64,000 bases of DNA from Halomonas getboli. Lineage in GTDB: Bacteria > Pseudomonadota > Gammaproteobacteria > Pseudomonadales > Halomonadaceae. The stretch lies in assembly GCF_023094245.1 (NCBI RefSeq), contig NZ_JALMEW010000001.1, positions 922,757-986,756 on the forward strand, in the 5' to 3' direction. Under the pieces are notes generated by a model. It was not told the origin of the DNA, ran no database searches, and saw only the letters and a list, made by a program, of their open reading frames with translations. Position numbers and translations under genes: made by a program. Of this stretch, positions 8,302 through 15,423 are shown piece after piece; positions within the stretch are counted from its first letter, which is position 1, and each line of letters begins with the position of its first letter.

Positions 8302-9033
8302 TTAGCCCAGCCCCAGCAGATTCACCAGCGGCGGCAGCAGGAAGGCCGTCATCAGACCCGTGATGCCCATCGCCAGCCCCGAAAAGGCGCCGGCCACCGC
8401 TCCCAGCCGCGCAAACGACTGAGCCGTGCCGAAACCGTGGGCCGCCAGCCCCATGGCGAAGCCCTGCACCGCGGGATCCCGAATGCGCAGCAGCCGAAAG
8501 ATAGCCGGCCCCAGTGCGCAGCCGATGGCCCCGGTCAGCAGCACCAGCCCCGCCGCCAGCGACGGAATACCGCCGATCTGCTCGGCGATACCCATGGCGA
8601 TCGGTGACGTCACCGATCGCGGCGCCAGCGACATCAGGGTCTCGTGACGCGCCCCCAACAGCAGCGCCAGCCCCAGCGTGCTGGACACGGCAGTCACGAT
8701 GCCAGTCACGCAGGCCAGCAGCAGCGGCACCAGCAGACGCCGCACGCGTTCGCGATGATCGTAGAGCGGAATGGCCAGCGCCACCGTGGCCGGCCCCAGC
8801 AGGAAGTGGATGAACTGGGCCCCCTCAAAATAGGTGGCGTAATCCATGTCCAGCAGCAGCAGACTGCCGATCAGCAGGGCAATCGCCAGCATCACGGGAT
8901 GCAGCAACGGCGTCCCGCCCAGCGCCTTGTTGATGCGCACCGCCAGGGCGAAGGCCACGAGGGTCAGCAACAGCGACAGTAGCGGATTGCCCGAGAGGTA
9001 AACCCACAGCTGGTCCAGACGCGCGACATTCAT
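8302..9033 (-). CDS. lrgB: LrgB/CidB-family membrane protein
   Basis: A 243-residue polytopic membrane protein of the LrgB family, which with LrgA modulates murein hydrolase activity, export of small molecules and programmed lysis. Typical features are the N-terminal NPLLSLLLTLVAFALAVRIN, PATVALAIPLYDHRERVRR, the signature SLAPRSVTSPIAMGIAEQIGG, and the glycine-rich GFAMGLAAHGFGTAQSF near the C-terminus. Its ATG overlaps the lrgA stop by four bases, with GGGAGG upstream, so the pair is translationally coupled. Confidence 0.92.
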   Translation of the reverse strand: MNVARLDQLWVYLSGNPLLSLLLTLVAFALAVRINKALGGTPLLHPVMLAIALLIGSLLLLDMDYATYFEGAQFIHFLLGPATVALAIPLYDHRERVRRLLVPLLLACVTGIVTAVSSTLGLALLLGARHETLMSLAPRSVTSPIAMGIAEQIGGIPSLAAGLVLLTGAIGCALGPAIFRLLRIRDPAVQGFAMGLAAHGFGTAQSFARLGAVAGAFSGLAMGITGLMTAFLLPPLVNLLGLG

Positions 9034-9392
9034 TGGCGGCCTCCCTTGCCCAGGCGCCCCTGAAGACGCGACAGCACCCAGGCCGTGACGCCCAGGGTCA
9101 GCGCCGTGGAGACGAACAGCGTCGCCAGGATCGGCAGGATATCCCGTCCGATCAGCGCCCCGTGCACCATCACGCCGACGCCGGCCGGCACGAACAACAG
9201 CGTCAGATAGCGCAGCAGGCCCTCACCGGATGCCCTCAGACTATTCGGGACCTTGCCCCACACCATCAGAACCACCAGCAGAATCACCATGCCGATCACC
9301 GGCCCCGGAATCGGCACGGCCAGCCCCCGCGCCAGCAATTCTCCCAACATCTGGCATGCCAGCAGCATGCTCATGCCCAAGATCAGCGGCAT
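9030..9392 (-). CDS. lrgA: LrgA/CidA-family holin-like membrane protein
   Basis: A 120-residue protein with four membrane segments and the CidA/LrgA signature: LGELLARGLAVPIPGPVIGM and LLFVPAGVGVMVHGALIG. It is a partner of LrgB in the same two-gene operon. The start at 9392 has AAGGAG seven bases upstream; the ATG at 9398 is directly against it, and the frame open to 9470 encodes an unlikely Cys/Pro-rich extension. An inverted repeat just upstream may be a regulator site. Confidence 0.9.
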   Translation of the reverse strand: MPLILGMSMLLACQMLGELLARGLAVPIPGPVIGMVILLVVLMVWGKVPNSLRASGEGLLRYLTLLFVPAGVGVMVHGALIGRDILPILATLFVSTALTLGVTAWVLSRLQGRLGKGGRQ

Positions 9393-9413
9393 CCCCATTC
9401 TCCTTGTCCAGTA

Positions 9414-9429
9414 TGCGACCATTGTCGCA
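9414..9429. promoter_or_regulatory. Inverted repeat upstream of lrgAB (candidate operator)
   Basis: TGCGAC-CATT-GTCGCA is a perfect 6-base inverted repeat with a four-base spacer, centred about 30 bases before the lrgA start. CATACT on the minus strand overlaps it and could be the -10 box, so a protein bound here would control lrgAB. The regulator is unknown; CidR-type LysR proteins control homologous operons elsewhere. Confidence 0.4.
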
Positions 9430-9520
9430 AAGCACGGGAGACATGGGCAGTACGGGAAGGTGACGGCCAACCTTTTGAAAAAAAGCGTAAAAAGGACTTT
9501 TCATTTCCCGAGGAGCGAGG

Positions 9521-9526
9521 TAGTAT
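9521..9526 (+). promoter_or_regulatory. Candidate -10 box of the tRNA-Pro promoter
   Basis: TAGTAT lies 53 bases before the tRNA and is followed by a GC-containing discriminator. The preceding stretch is AT-rich, but no good -35 hexamer is at the right spacing, so this is tentative. Confidence 0.3.
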
Positions 9527-9579
9527 ATGCCTCGTTCTCGGGGGATGCGCCGGATGGTGCAGAGCCCAAAAGCGAACAT

Positions 9580-9656
9580 CGGAGCGTGGCGCAGCTTGGT
9601 AGCGCGTTGCAATGGGGTTGCAAAGGTCGCAGGTTCGAATCCTGTCGCTCCGACCA
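9580..9656 (+). tRNA. tRNA-Pro (anticodon GGG)
   Basis: The full cloverleaf can be written out in 77 bases. The acceptor CGGAGCG pairs with CGCTCCG, and the D stem is GCGC/GCGC. The anticodon stem TTGCA/TGCAA encloses the loop ATGGGGT, with GGG at 9614-9616. The variable loop is five bases, and the T stem GCAGG/CCTGT with loop TTCGAAT has one G-T pair. A discriminator A and an encoded CCA complete it. It reads CCC and CCU proline codons. It is a single tRNA gene followed by its own terminator. Confidence 0.97.
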
Positions 9657-9667
9657 CCGAATATTAG

Positions 9668-9706
9668 AAACGGCCACCTAGCTCATCAGAGCGGTGGCCG
9701 TTTTTT
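9668..9706 (+). terminator. Rho-independent terminator after tRNA-Pro
   Basis: AAACGGCCACC pairs with GGTGGCCGTTT around a loop that itself contains GCTC-ATCA-GAGC, and it is followed by six T. It ends the tRNA transcript and could also stop the convergent chemoreceptor transcript. Confidence 0.85.
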
Positions 9707-9759
9707 CGTGCACGCCAAATGAACCGGTAAAACGGGCCAGGAAGCCAGCCCACACCGGA

Positions 9760-11079
9760 TCAGGCGTCGCGGACCTGCTCGGCGATCAGACGATCGACCG
9801 AGTTGGTAACACTGGTCGCCCCGCGCCGGATGTCGCAGACCCGCCGCTCGACGTCCTTCACATGCGCATGAATCTGCTGACTCTTGGCCACGGCGGACTG
9901 CATCTGTTCGCTCGCCTGCGTCACCATGGTGTCGTTGTCGGCAAGCACGGCGTCGATCCGCCTCACCGACTCGCCCGCGCGGTGCGCCAGCTGTCGCACC
10001 TCGCCCGCCACCACGGCGAACCCCCTGCCATGCTCGCCCGCATGGGCCGCCTCGATGGTCGCGTTCAACGACAGCAGGTTGGTCTGTTCGGCGATCCGCG
10101 CGATCTCCGAGGTGATGCCGTTGATGTTCTCGGCCTGGGCCACAAGTGCCTGCACCGCCTCGCGGGCCCGTTCCATCTCGTCGACGGACGCCATGCACTC
10201 CCGCACGATGTCTTCCAGCTGCGCCATGCCGCTGGCGGTGATCTGCTCCGTCTCGGCCGAGGTTTCCCGGGCCGAGACGACCGCGGCACGGGTGGCTTCG
10301 GCGGCCTGCACGTCACGAGTGACGTCGGTGGCGAACTTCACCACGCGAACCACCCGGCCGTCGGCATCGATGACCGGGTTGTAGGTAGCCTCCAGCCATA
10401 GCGGCTCGCCTGACGCCGTGACCCGCTCGAACTTGCCCTGGCGGAACTCGCCCTGGGCCAGCCGCTGCCAGAAGTAGGGATTCTGCTCGTAGAAGTCCTC
10501 GCGACAGAACAGGCGATGGTGCTGCCCTACGATCTGCTCCCTTTCATAGCCGGTCGCGGCGAGGAAATTGGCGTTCGCGTCGAGGATCTCGCCCTCCGGC
10601 GTGAACTCGATCACGGCCATCGAACGGCCGAGCGCCTCGACCATGGCCATCCGGGACAGCGATTCCCGATGCTTTTCGGTCACGTCGCTGGCGATCTTGA
10701 TCACGTGGTCGACCCGACTCCCGCTGCGGTTCATGACCGGCAGATAGGTGGCCTCGATCCAGACCTCGCGCCCGCGCTTGTCGAGGCGCCGGAAGGTGCC
10801 GTCGCGGTGCTCGCCCCTCGCCAGGGCCATCCAGAAGGCGCGGTATTCCGCCCCCTCCACCGTCCGGGCATCGCAGAACATGCGGTGATGCCGGCCCAGC
10901 ACCTCCGACGCCTGATAGCCCAGTATGGACAGGAATCCCTGGCTCGCCTGACGGATCACGCCTTCGGGGGTGAACGTCACCGTGGCCGTATGCCGATGCA
11001 GGGCCGACGCCAGGGGGGACTGGGGCCTGCGCGACTCGAGTGACGGCGACATAAGCAGCGAAACGAAGGAGGACAGCAT
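9760..11079 (-). CDS. Soluble double-PAS methyl-accepting chemotaxis protein
   Basis: A 439-residue cytoplasmic chemoreceptor. Two PAS domains occupy roughly residues 25-145 and 150-270; they are clearly related to each other, sharing [20 protein letters not shown] and [22 protein letters not shown]. They are followed by a short signalling region with the conserved hairpin tip ([20 protein letters not shown] and [13 protein letters not shown]). There are no membrane helices and no periplasmic domain, as in BdlA- or Aer2-like receptors, so it probably senses redox, oxygen or an internal ligand through PAS-bound cofactor. The start at 11079 has GGAG about ten bases upstream. The open frame continues to 11118 through a palindromic promoter region, so the longer start is unlikely. 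Confidence 0.9.
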   Translation of the reverse strand: MLSSFVSLLMSPSLESRRPQSPLASALHRHTATVTFTPEGVIRQASQGFLSILGYQASEVLGRHHRMFCDARTVEGAEYRAFWMALARGEHRDGTFRRLDKRGREVWIEATYLPVMNRSGSRVDHVIKIASDVTEKHRESLSRMAMVEALGRSMAVIEFTPEGEILDANANFLAATGYEREQIVGQHHRLFCREDFYEQNPYFWQRLAQGEFRQGKFERVTASGEPLWLEATYNPVIDADGRVVRVVKFATDVTRDVQAAEATRAAVVSARETSAETEQITASGMAQLEDIVRECMASVDEMERAREAVQALVAQAENINGITSEIARIAEQTNLLSLNATIEAAHAGEHGRGFAVVAGEVRQLAHRAGESVRRIDAVLADNDTMVTQASEQMQSAVAKSQQIHAHVKDVERRVCDIRRGATSVTNSVDRLIAEQVRDA

Positions 11080-11106
11080 GGAGAACGATCTCCGGTCAGG
11101 GCGAAT

Positions 11107-11154
11107 GTTGTACAACAACTTATACTAATTAATATCTTTGTACAAATTTTGTAC
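11107..11154. promoter_or_regulatory. Array of GTAC-centred palindromes in the chemoreceptor promoter
   Basis: Two perfect 10-base palindromes, GTTGTACAAC (11107-11116) and TTTGTACAAA (11137-11146), have centres exactly 30 bases apart. A third GTAC core with a TTTT left flank has its centre 11 bases further on (11151-11154). On the minus strand, TATAAG (11119-11124) between the first two could be the -10 box and TTGTAC in the second the -35 box. The arrangement looks like helically phased operators for one dimeric regulator. Confidence 0.55.
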
Positions 11155-11283
11155 CGAGCACACCGCCCCCTCCATGACTCGAGCCCGGCCGGGCAATCCA
11201 GAAAGGCCATCAAGAAAAGGCAACCGAGAGGGGCAACCGAAAGAGGCAAGCAGGAAAGACAGCGTGACGGGATGCCCAAACGA

Positions 11284-11313
11284 GAACCGGGAGCCCTGCG
11301 GGGCTCCCGGTTC
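11284..11313 (-). terminator. Strong stem-loop downstream of the small ORF
   Basis: A 13-base-pair perfect stem (GAACCGGGAGCCC / GGGCTCCCGGTTC) with a four-base loop. In the minus direction it is followed by a TCTCGTTT stretch, so it could terminate the small ORF that ends at 11368. The T-run is weak. The rest of the gene-free stretch 11155-11367 shows no other clear signal. Confidence 0.5.
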
Positions 11314-11367
11314 GCGTGCTCGTTGGCGAGTGTCGGCACGGTCTATCTGACCTCGGCCGATGCCGCC

Positions 11368-11466
11368 TCAGCCCATGTAGTGGGCGATGGCCTTTTCGGC
11401 TTCGTTCTTGGCGGCCGCCACGGCGGTCCAGTGATCGAGCACTTCGGGGATCAGGGAAGTAGGCAT
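11368..11466 (-). CDS. Small ORF of 32 residues, unknown function
   Basis: Begins MPTSLIPEVLDHW and ends AIAHYMG, a single amphipathic helix-like peptide with an Ala/Lys/Glu-rich centre and no membrane segment. AGGAG lies seven bases before the ATG, and a strong stem-loop lies about 55 bases past the stop. A good ribosome site, a clean start and stop, and a downstream hairpin favour a real gene. No family is recognised. It lies alone between the chemoreceptor promoter and the convergently placed 82-residue protein gene. Confidence 0.55.
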   Translation of the reverse strand: MPTSLIPEVLDHWTAVAAAKNEAEKAIAHYMG

Positions 11467-11592
11467 GACAGACTCCTGTTTCAAACGTATGACTCGATGC
11501 GGAAGGTTACCCACGGCATCTGTACGGCACCATTCGCCTTTTGGCTACCCGATGGCAATACTGCGGATGAGGCCAGCCAGTGAGGACACGAC

Positions 11593-11841
11593 GTGCGCCA
11601 CTACGAACAGACCCACATCGGCTTCGACGAACACGGCAACGAATACGTCATCGACGAATATCACGACCGCCCCAGCCTCGATGACCTGCAGCACGGCGGC
11701 GCCATCGGCCGCGGCCTGCCGACCTTCCGGACCCGCGACGGTCACGAGGTGGAATGCCTGGGCCCCGGCGAGTTCTCCGTCCGCGTGCCCGGCGAGGAAA
11801 GCGGCGTCTCGGTATGGACCCACGATCCCGAGCATGTCTGA
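11593..11841 (+). CDS. Hypothetical acidic protein, 82 residues
   Basis: A soluble protein rich in Asp, Glu, Gly and His (NEYVIDEYHDRPSLDDLQHG, TRDGHEVECLGPGEFSV). The start is a GTG at 11593 with GAGG nine bases upstream. It has no signal peptide. The C-terminal half could form a small beta-rich domain. It lies 31 bases upstream of a small lipoprotein gene in the same direction, so the two may be co-transcribed. No family is recognised; similar short proteins are probably confined to halomonads, which is inference. Confidence 0.6.
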   Translation: MRHYEQTHIGFDEHGNEYVIDEYHDRPSLDDLQHGGAIGRGLPTFRTRDGHEVECLGPGEFSVRVPGEESGVSVWTHDPEHV

Positions 11842-11872
11842 TAGGCTGGGCGCTCCTCAGAAGGAGCCTGAC

Positions 11873-12067
11873 ATGCCACGACTCGCCCCGACCGCCCTGC
11901 TTTTCCTCGCCCTAATGGCCACCCTCGGCGGCTGCACCACCTACACCTGGCCCGACGGCCACCGCGAGACGGTCTGGGGCGTGCCCGCCCAGGACGAGAC
12001 CAAGACCGACCAGCAGAAACGCGCCGAGGGCGTGCAGTATCGCGAGCCGGGCGAGCTGCCCGAGTAA
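11873..12067 (+). CDS. Small lipoprotein, 64 residues
   Basis: Starts with a classical lipoprotein signal (PTALLFLALMATLGGC): a hydrophobic core followed by the lipobox LGGC at about residues 18-21. The mature part of roughly 44 residues is hydrophilic (TTYTWPDGHRETVWGVPAQD) and ends in acidic residues. AAGGAG lies seven bases before the ATG. There is no Asp after the lipid-bearing Cys, so outer-membrane sorting would be expected. Function unknown. Confidence 0.75.
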   Translation: MPRLAPTALLFLALMATLGGCTTYTWPDGHRETVWGVPAQDETKTDQQKRAEGVQYREPGELPE

Positions 12068-12071
12068 CGCG

Positions 12072-12100
12072 CCGGGCTCGGTCGCCTCGGCCCGGGCTTT
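12072..12100. terminator. Possible terminator between lipoprotein and methyltransferase genes
   Basis: CCGGGC (12072-12077) pairs with GCCCGG (12090-12095) and is followed by GCTTT. The stem is short and the T-run weak; it lies between convergent genes. Confidence 0.35.
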
Positions 12101-12103
12101 CTA

Positions 12104-12709
12104 TCAGGCTCCGTCCTTGCGGAAGACCAGGCACAGGTTGTTGGCCGGCATCTCCACCAGCCGCTCCAATCCGAGGCCGTTGCGTTCGGCCTCGACGGTC
12201 ACGTCCGCCAGATCGCGAATGCCCCAGCGCGGGTCCCGCGACCGCAGGTCGGCGTCGAACGCCAGGTTGCTGGCCGCGGTCGGCTGATCCGCCCGCAGAT
12301 AGGGGCCATAAAGCAGCAGCATTCCGTCGGCCTCCAGCCGCTCCCGCGTTTGCGCCATCAGCGCCTCGGTCACCGCCCAGGGCGAGATATGAATCAGGTT
12401 GATGGCGACGATCGCCTCGAACTCGTCCTCGGGCCAGTCGCCGGTGGCGTCCAGCGCCAGCGGCGCCCGCAGATTGGGCAGCGCCATCGCCTCGCGCCAG
12501 GCGGCGATGGAGGCTCGCGCCTCCGGGGTCGGATCGCTCGGCTGCCAGTCCCAGTCGGGCCGCGCCGCGGCGAAGTGACAGGCATGCTCGCCGCTGCCGG
12601 AGGCCAGCTCGAGCACCCGGGCCGGGCCGGGCAGCGCCTCGACCAGCACCTCCAGAATCGGCTGGCGGTTGCGGGCCGCGGCGGGGCTGTACAGTCGGGC
12701 ATCGGTCAT
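12104..12709 (-). CDS. DUF938 family SAM-dependent methyltransferase
   Basis: A 201-residue class I methyltransferase of the DUF938 type. It starts ARLYSPAAARNRQPILEVL, a segment typical of the family, followed by the SAM-binding glycine motif VLELASGSGEHACHFA, an acidic DP after strand 2, and VAINLIHISPW, where the family's active region lies. Substrate unknown. The open frame runs upstream to 12895, but the extension is low-complexity Arg/Gly/Trp-rich and not family-like; the ATG at 12709 gives normal length. It is divergent from hutC across a 194-base gap. Confidence 0.82.
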   Translation of the reverse strand: MTDARLYSPAAARNRQPILEVLVEALPGPARVLELASGSGEHACHFAAARPDWDWQPSDPTPEARASIAAWREAMALPNLRAPLALDATGDWPEDEFEAIVAINLIHISPWAVTEALMAQTRERLEADGMLLLYGPYLRADQPTAASNLAFDADLRSRDPRWGIRDLADVTVEAERNGLGLERLVEMPANNLCLVFRKDGA

Positions 12710-12903
12710 GACGGGCCTCGTGGCATGGTAAGAATCGTGGCAACGGGCGCCGATGATAGCGCTCCACTCTCGCGCCGGCCACCGGGGTGCCTCGTGTCCT
12801 GGTCCCGGGTAGACTGACACCCAGCCACCCCCAAGGACGCGACCCAGCAGCCAACGGGCACCTGGTACCCCCCGACCCACCAGTGAAGGACTCACAGCCG
12901 ACC

Positions 12904-13614
12904 ATGGGCAGTACTCTCCCGCTCTACCTCAGGATCCAGCAGCACCTGCTCGACAAAATTCGCGGTGGTGACTGGGCACCGCATCACCAGATCCCCCCCG
13001 AGGAGCAGCTGGCCAGAGACTTCGGCGTCAGCCGTATGACCGCCAACAAGGCCATTCGCGACCTGGTCCAGCAGGGCTACCTGACCCGTCAGCCCGGCGT
13101 CGGCACATTCGTCACCGACCATAAGTCGGAGTCCTCGCTGGTGGAGGTCCATAACATCGCCACCGAAGTGGCCAGCCGAGGGCACGACTACAGCAGCCAG
13201 GTACTCACCGCCGAGGCCCTCGACGCCGGCGACGAGGTCTCAATGCGGCTCGGCGTGCGGCTCGGCACCCGGGTCTTCCACACTCTGATCATCCACCGCG
13301 AGAACGGCGTACCGATCCAGCTTGAGGACCGCTACGTCAATCCCCGCCGGGTGCCCCACTACCTGGACACAGACTTCGCCCGCCACACCCCCAACGAGGT
13401 CCTAGAGGCGGCCTGCCCGATCAGCGACGTCGAGCACGTCGTCGAAGCGGTGCTGGTCGATGAGGCTACCGCCAAACGGCTCGAGATTGCCCCCGACCAG
13501 CCCTGCCTGCGCATGATCCGGCGCACTTGGTCCGGCGATCACCTAGTCAGCTATGCCCGCCTGCTGCATCCCGGCGACCGCTACAAGCTGCGCTCCTCGC
13601 TGCATACCGCCTGA
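12904..13614 (+). CDS. hutC: HutC, GntR-family histidine utilisation repressor
   Basis: A 236-residue repressor. The N-terminal winged-helix domain (residues 5-75) carries the GntR signature PPEEQLARDFGVSRMTANKA and the wing LTRQPGVGTFV. A UTRA ligand-binding domain follows, with HIPS-type features FHTLIIHRENGVPIQLEDRY and the C-terminal MIRRTWSGDHLVSYARLLHPG. In known HutC proteins urocanate is the inducer. Two TGTATATACA-centred palindromes in the nearby yjiH/hutI intergenic region are its likely operators. A GAAGGA sequence lies about 12 bases before the ATG, which is slightly far; the frame extends upstream to 12787, but only this start gives family length. Confidence 0.93.
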   Translation: MGSTLPLYLRIQQHLLDKIRGGDWAPHHQIPPEEQLARDFGVSRMTANKAIRDLVQQGYLTRQPGVGTFVTDHKSESSLVEVHNIATEVASRGHDYSSQVLTAEALDAGDEVSMRLGVRLGTRVFHTLIIHRENGVPIQLEDRYVNPRRVPHYLDTDFARHTPNEVLEAACPISDVEHVVEAVLVDEATAKRLEIAPDQPCLRMIRRTWSGDHLVSYARLLHPGDRYKLRSSLHTA

Positions 13615-13730
13615 CGCCGGGCCCATCGTCACGGGACATGGGCCACCCTCTTGCTGGGGCTTGAGCAGGCGGTGCAGCGGCAGCTGAGCTGCGCTGGGGG
13701 GGCAATCGTGGAGAGTACCGACGAACAAAC

Positions 13731-13758
13731 GGCCGGAGGCGCTCGCACGCCTCCGGCC
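13731..13758. terminator. Terminator between convergent hutC and yjiH-like gene
   Basis: An 11-base-pair perfect stem, GGCCGGAGGCG / CGCCTCCGGCC, with a six-base loop. In the minus direction it is followed by GTTTGTT, so it best serves the yjiH-like gene; it may also stop hutC. Confidence 0.65.
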
Positions 13759-13797
13759 GTCAACGACTTCCCTGTCCGGGCCATGCGGCCGAGCGAC

Positions 13798-15126
13798 CTA
13801 TCCGCCCAGGCCCTGCACCAGGTAGCCGGCCGGGACCGCCAGCAGCAGGCTCAGCGCCACGCGCAGGAACCACACTGCCACGATGCGTCCCAACGACAGC
13901 GGGATACTGGTGGACAGGATGCAGGGAATCGAGGCGGAGAAGAACAGCACCGCCGACACCGAGACCACCCCGGTGGCGAAGCGTGCCACGAAGTCGGCCT
14001 CGCCCATCAGCAGCGCCGGCAGGAACATCTCGGCGAGCCCCGCCGCCGCGGCCTGCGCCAGCTCGGCCGCCTCCTGCACGCCCCACACGGCAACGAACGG
14101 GTAGAACACCCAGCCCAACCACTCGAACACTGGGGTGTACTTGGCGAGCAGCAGCCCCGCCAGCCCGACCGACATGATCGACGGCAGGATGCTGATGGCC
14201 ATCACCATCCCCTCGCGGAAGTTCAGCGCCACGCTGGCCGGCAGGCTCGGCGCCTTGGCGGCCACGTCGAGGCCGGTCTGCCAGGCGGTGGCGAAGCGCT
14301 TGCCGGACTCCGCCTCGGGCTCGGGATCGCTCTTGGTGTCGTCCATGCCGGACAGCGGCGGCAGCCGCACGGTGATGGCGGTGACTAGGAAGGTGATGCA
14401 AAGCGAAAGCCAGAAATAGGCGTTCCATACGTTCATCAGGTCCAGGGTCTTGGCGACGATGATCATGAAGGTCGCCGAGACGATGGAGAAGCCGGTGGCG
14501 ATGATCGCCGCCTCACGGGCCGAGTACTCGCCGGCCCGATAGACCCGGTTGGTAATCAGCAGGCCGATCGAATAGCTGCCGACGAAGGACGCCACCGCAT
14601 CGATGGCGCTGCGGCCCGGGGTGCGCCAGATCGGCCGCATCACCGGCTGGACCAGCACGCCGATCAGCTCGAGCAGGCCGAAGCCGATCAGCAGCGCCAG
14701 GAAGATGGCACCGATCGGCACGATCAGCCCCACCGGAATCACCAGCTTGTCGAACAGGAACGGCAGCATGTCCGGCGTGTGCAGGAAGGCCGGTCCCCAG
14801 CCGGTCAGCGCCAGCATCGCCGTGACGATCCCGGCGATCTTCAGCACGGTGAACACCAGGTCGGTCGCACTACGCCGCCAGGTGCCCTTCCACAGCGGAT
14901 AAATGGCGCCCGCCACGATCAGCGCCAGTGCATAGAAGCCGCTGGCCTCGCCGAGCAGCGCCCTCGCGCCGGTGACCATGTGGTCCAGCGGGATGGTGGT
15001 CTTGCCACCCAGGCTCAGCGGCACGAAGAAGATCAGCACGCCCAGCAGGCTGGGAACGAAGAGTTTCAGCGCGACGGCCGGCGAATGGTGCCGCGTCGGT
15101 GTCGAAGCGGAGGGAGGGGTAGCCAT
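13798..15126 (-). CDS. YjiH family membrane protein (nucleoside-recognition/Gate domain)
   Basis: A 442-residue polytopic membrane protein of the YjiH type. It has roughly ten helices, duplicated Gate-like segments (ASFVGSYSIGLLITNRVYRA and FADFVARFATGVVSVSAVLF-like region), and a charged cytoplasmic linker near residues 265-285 (DDTKSDPEPEAES). Proteins of this family often lie in histidine utilisation loci, and this one sits between hutC and hutI, transcribed divergently from hutI. A palindrome like the HutC site lies 46 bases before its start, so it is probably HutC-controlled. A transport or sensing role for histidine or urocanate is inferred from context only. Confidence 0.85.
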   Translation of the reverse strand: MATPPSASTPTRHHSPAVALKLFVPSLLGVLIFFVPLSLGGKTTIPLDHMVTGARALLGEASGFYALALIVAGAIYPLWKGTWRRSATDLVFTVLKIAGIVTAMLALTGWGPAFLHTPDMLPFLFDKLVIPVGLIVPIGAIFLALLIGFGLLELIGVLVQPVMRPIWRTPGRSAIDAVASFVGSYSIGLLITNRVYRAGEYSAREAAIIATGFSIVSATFMIIVAKTLDLMNVWNAYFWLSLCITFLVTAITVRLPPLSGMDDTKSDPEPEAESGKRFATAWQTGLDVAAKAPSLPASVALNFREGMVMAISILPSIMSVGLAGLLLAKYTPVFEWLGWVFYPFVAVWGVQEAAELAQAAAAGLAEMFLPALLMGEADFVARFATGVVSVSAVLFFSASIPCILSTSIPLSLGRIVAVWFLRVALSLLLAVPAGYLVQGLGG

Positions 15127-15172
15127 GTTGCACTCCTGGGTTGTCGTTGTGATGACGACGCGTCGCCGCCAT

Positions 15173-15190
15173 GTAATGTATATACATTAC
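15173..15190. promoter_or_regulatory. HutC-type operator, yjiH side
   Basis: GTAATGTATATACATTAC is an 18-base perfect palindrome with the core TGTATATACA found in HutC-binding sites of other proteobacteria. It lies 46 bases upstream of the yjiH-like start. Confidence 0.75.
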
Positions 15191-15228
15191 GCCGACATCA
15201 GGAGACCAATCCGTCGCCCCTTCTTTCG

Positions 15229-15246
15229 CTTATACTTTGGTATAAG
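15229..15246. promoter_or_regulatory. Inverted repeat in the yjiH/hutI intergenic region
   Basis: CTTATAC-TTTG-GTATAAG is a perfect 7-base inverted repeat in the 297-base divergent region. It differs from the two HutC-like palindromes in spacing, so it may bind another regulator or be an auxiliary site. The AT-rich stretch at 15275-15320 lies next to it. Confidence 0.45.
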
Positions 15247-15389
15247 CCCAGAACCCCCGCTTCTCCGCTTGACGCAATATATTATTTAACTATCTGATTT
15301 TTAATTTTTATTTCTTTACATCTCCACAGAATCACCGATCGATACGCGGATGAGCCGGAGGGGTGACGGATCCACGAGGATCGGCTAGC

Positions 15390-15405
15390 ATTTGTATATA
15401 CAAAT
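15390..15405. promoter_or_regulatory. HutC-type operator, hutI side
   Basis: ATTTGTATATACAAAT is a 16-base perfect palindrome sharing the TGTATATACA core. It ends 18 bases before the hutI start and overlaps a possible -10 box (TAGCAT, 15386-15391), which suits repression of the hutIGUH operon. Confidence 0.78.
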
Positions 15406-15423
15406 TCAAACGGAGGTCCTCCC

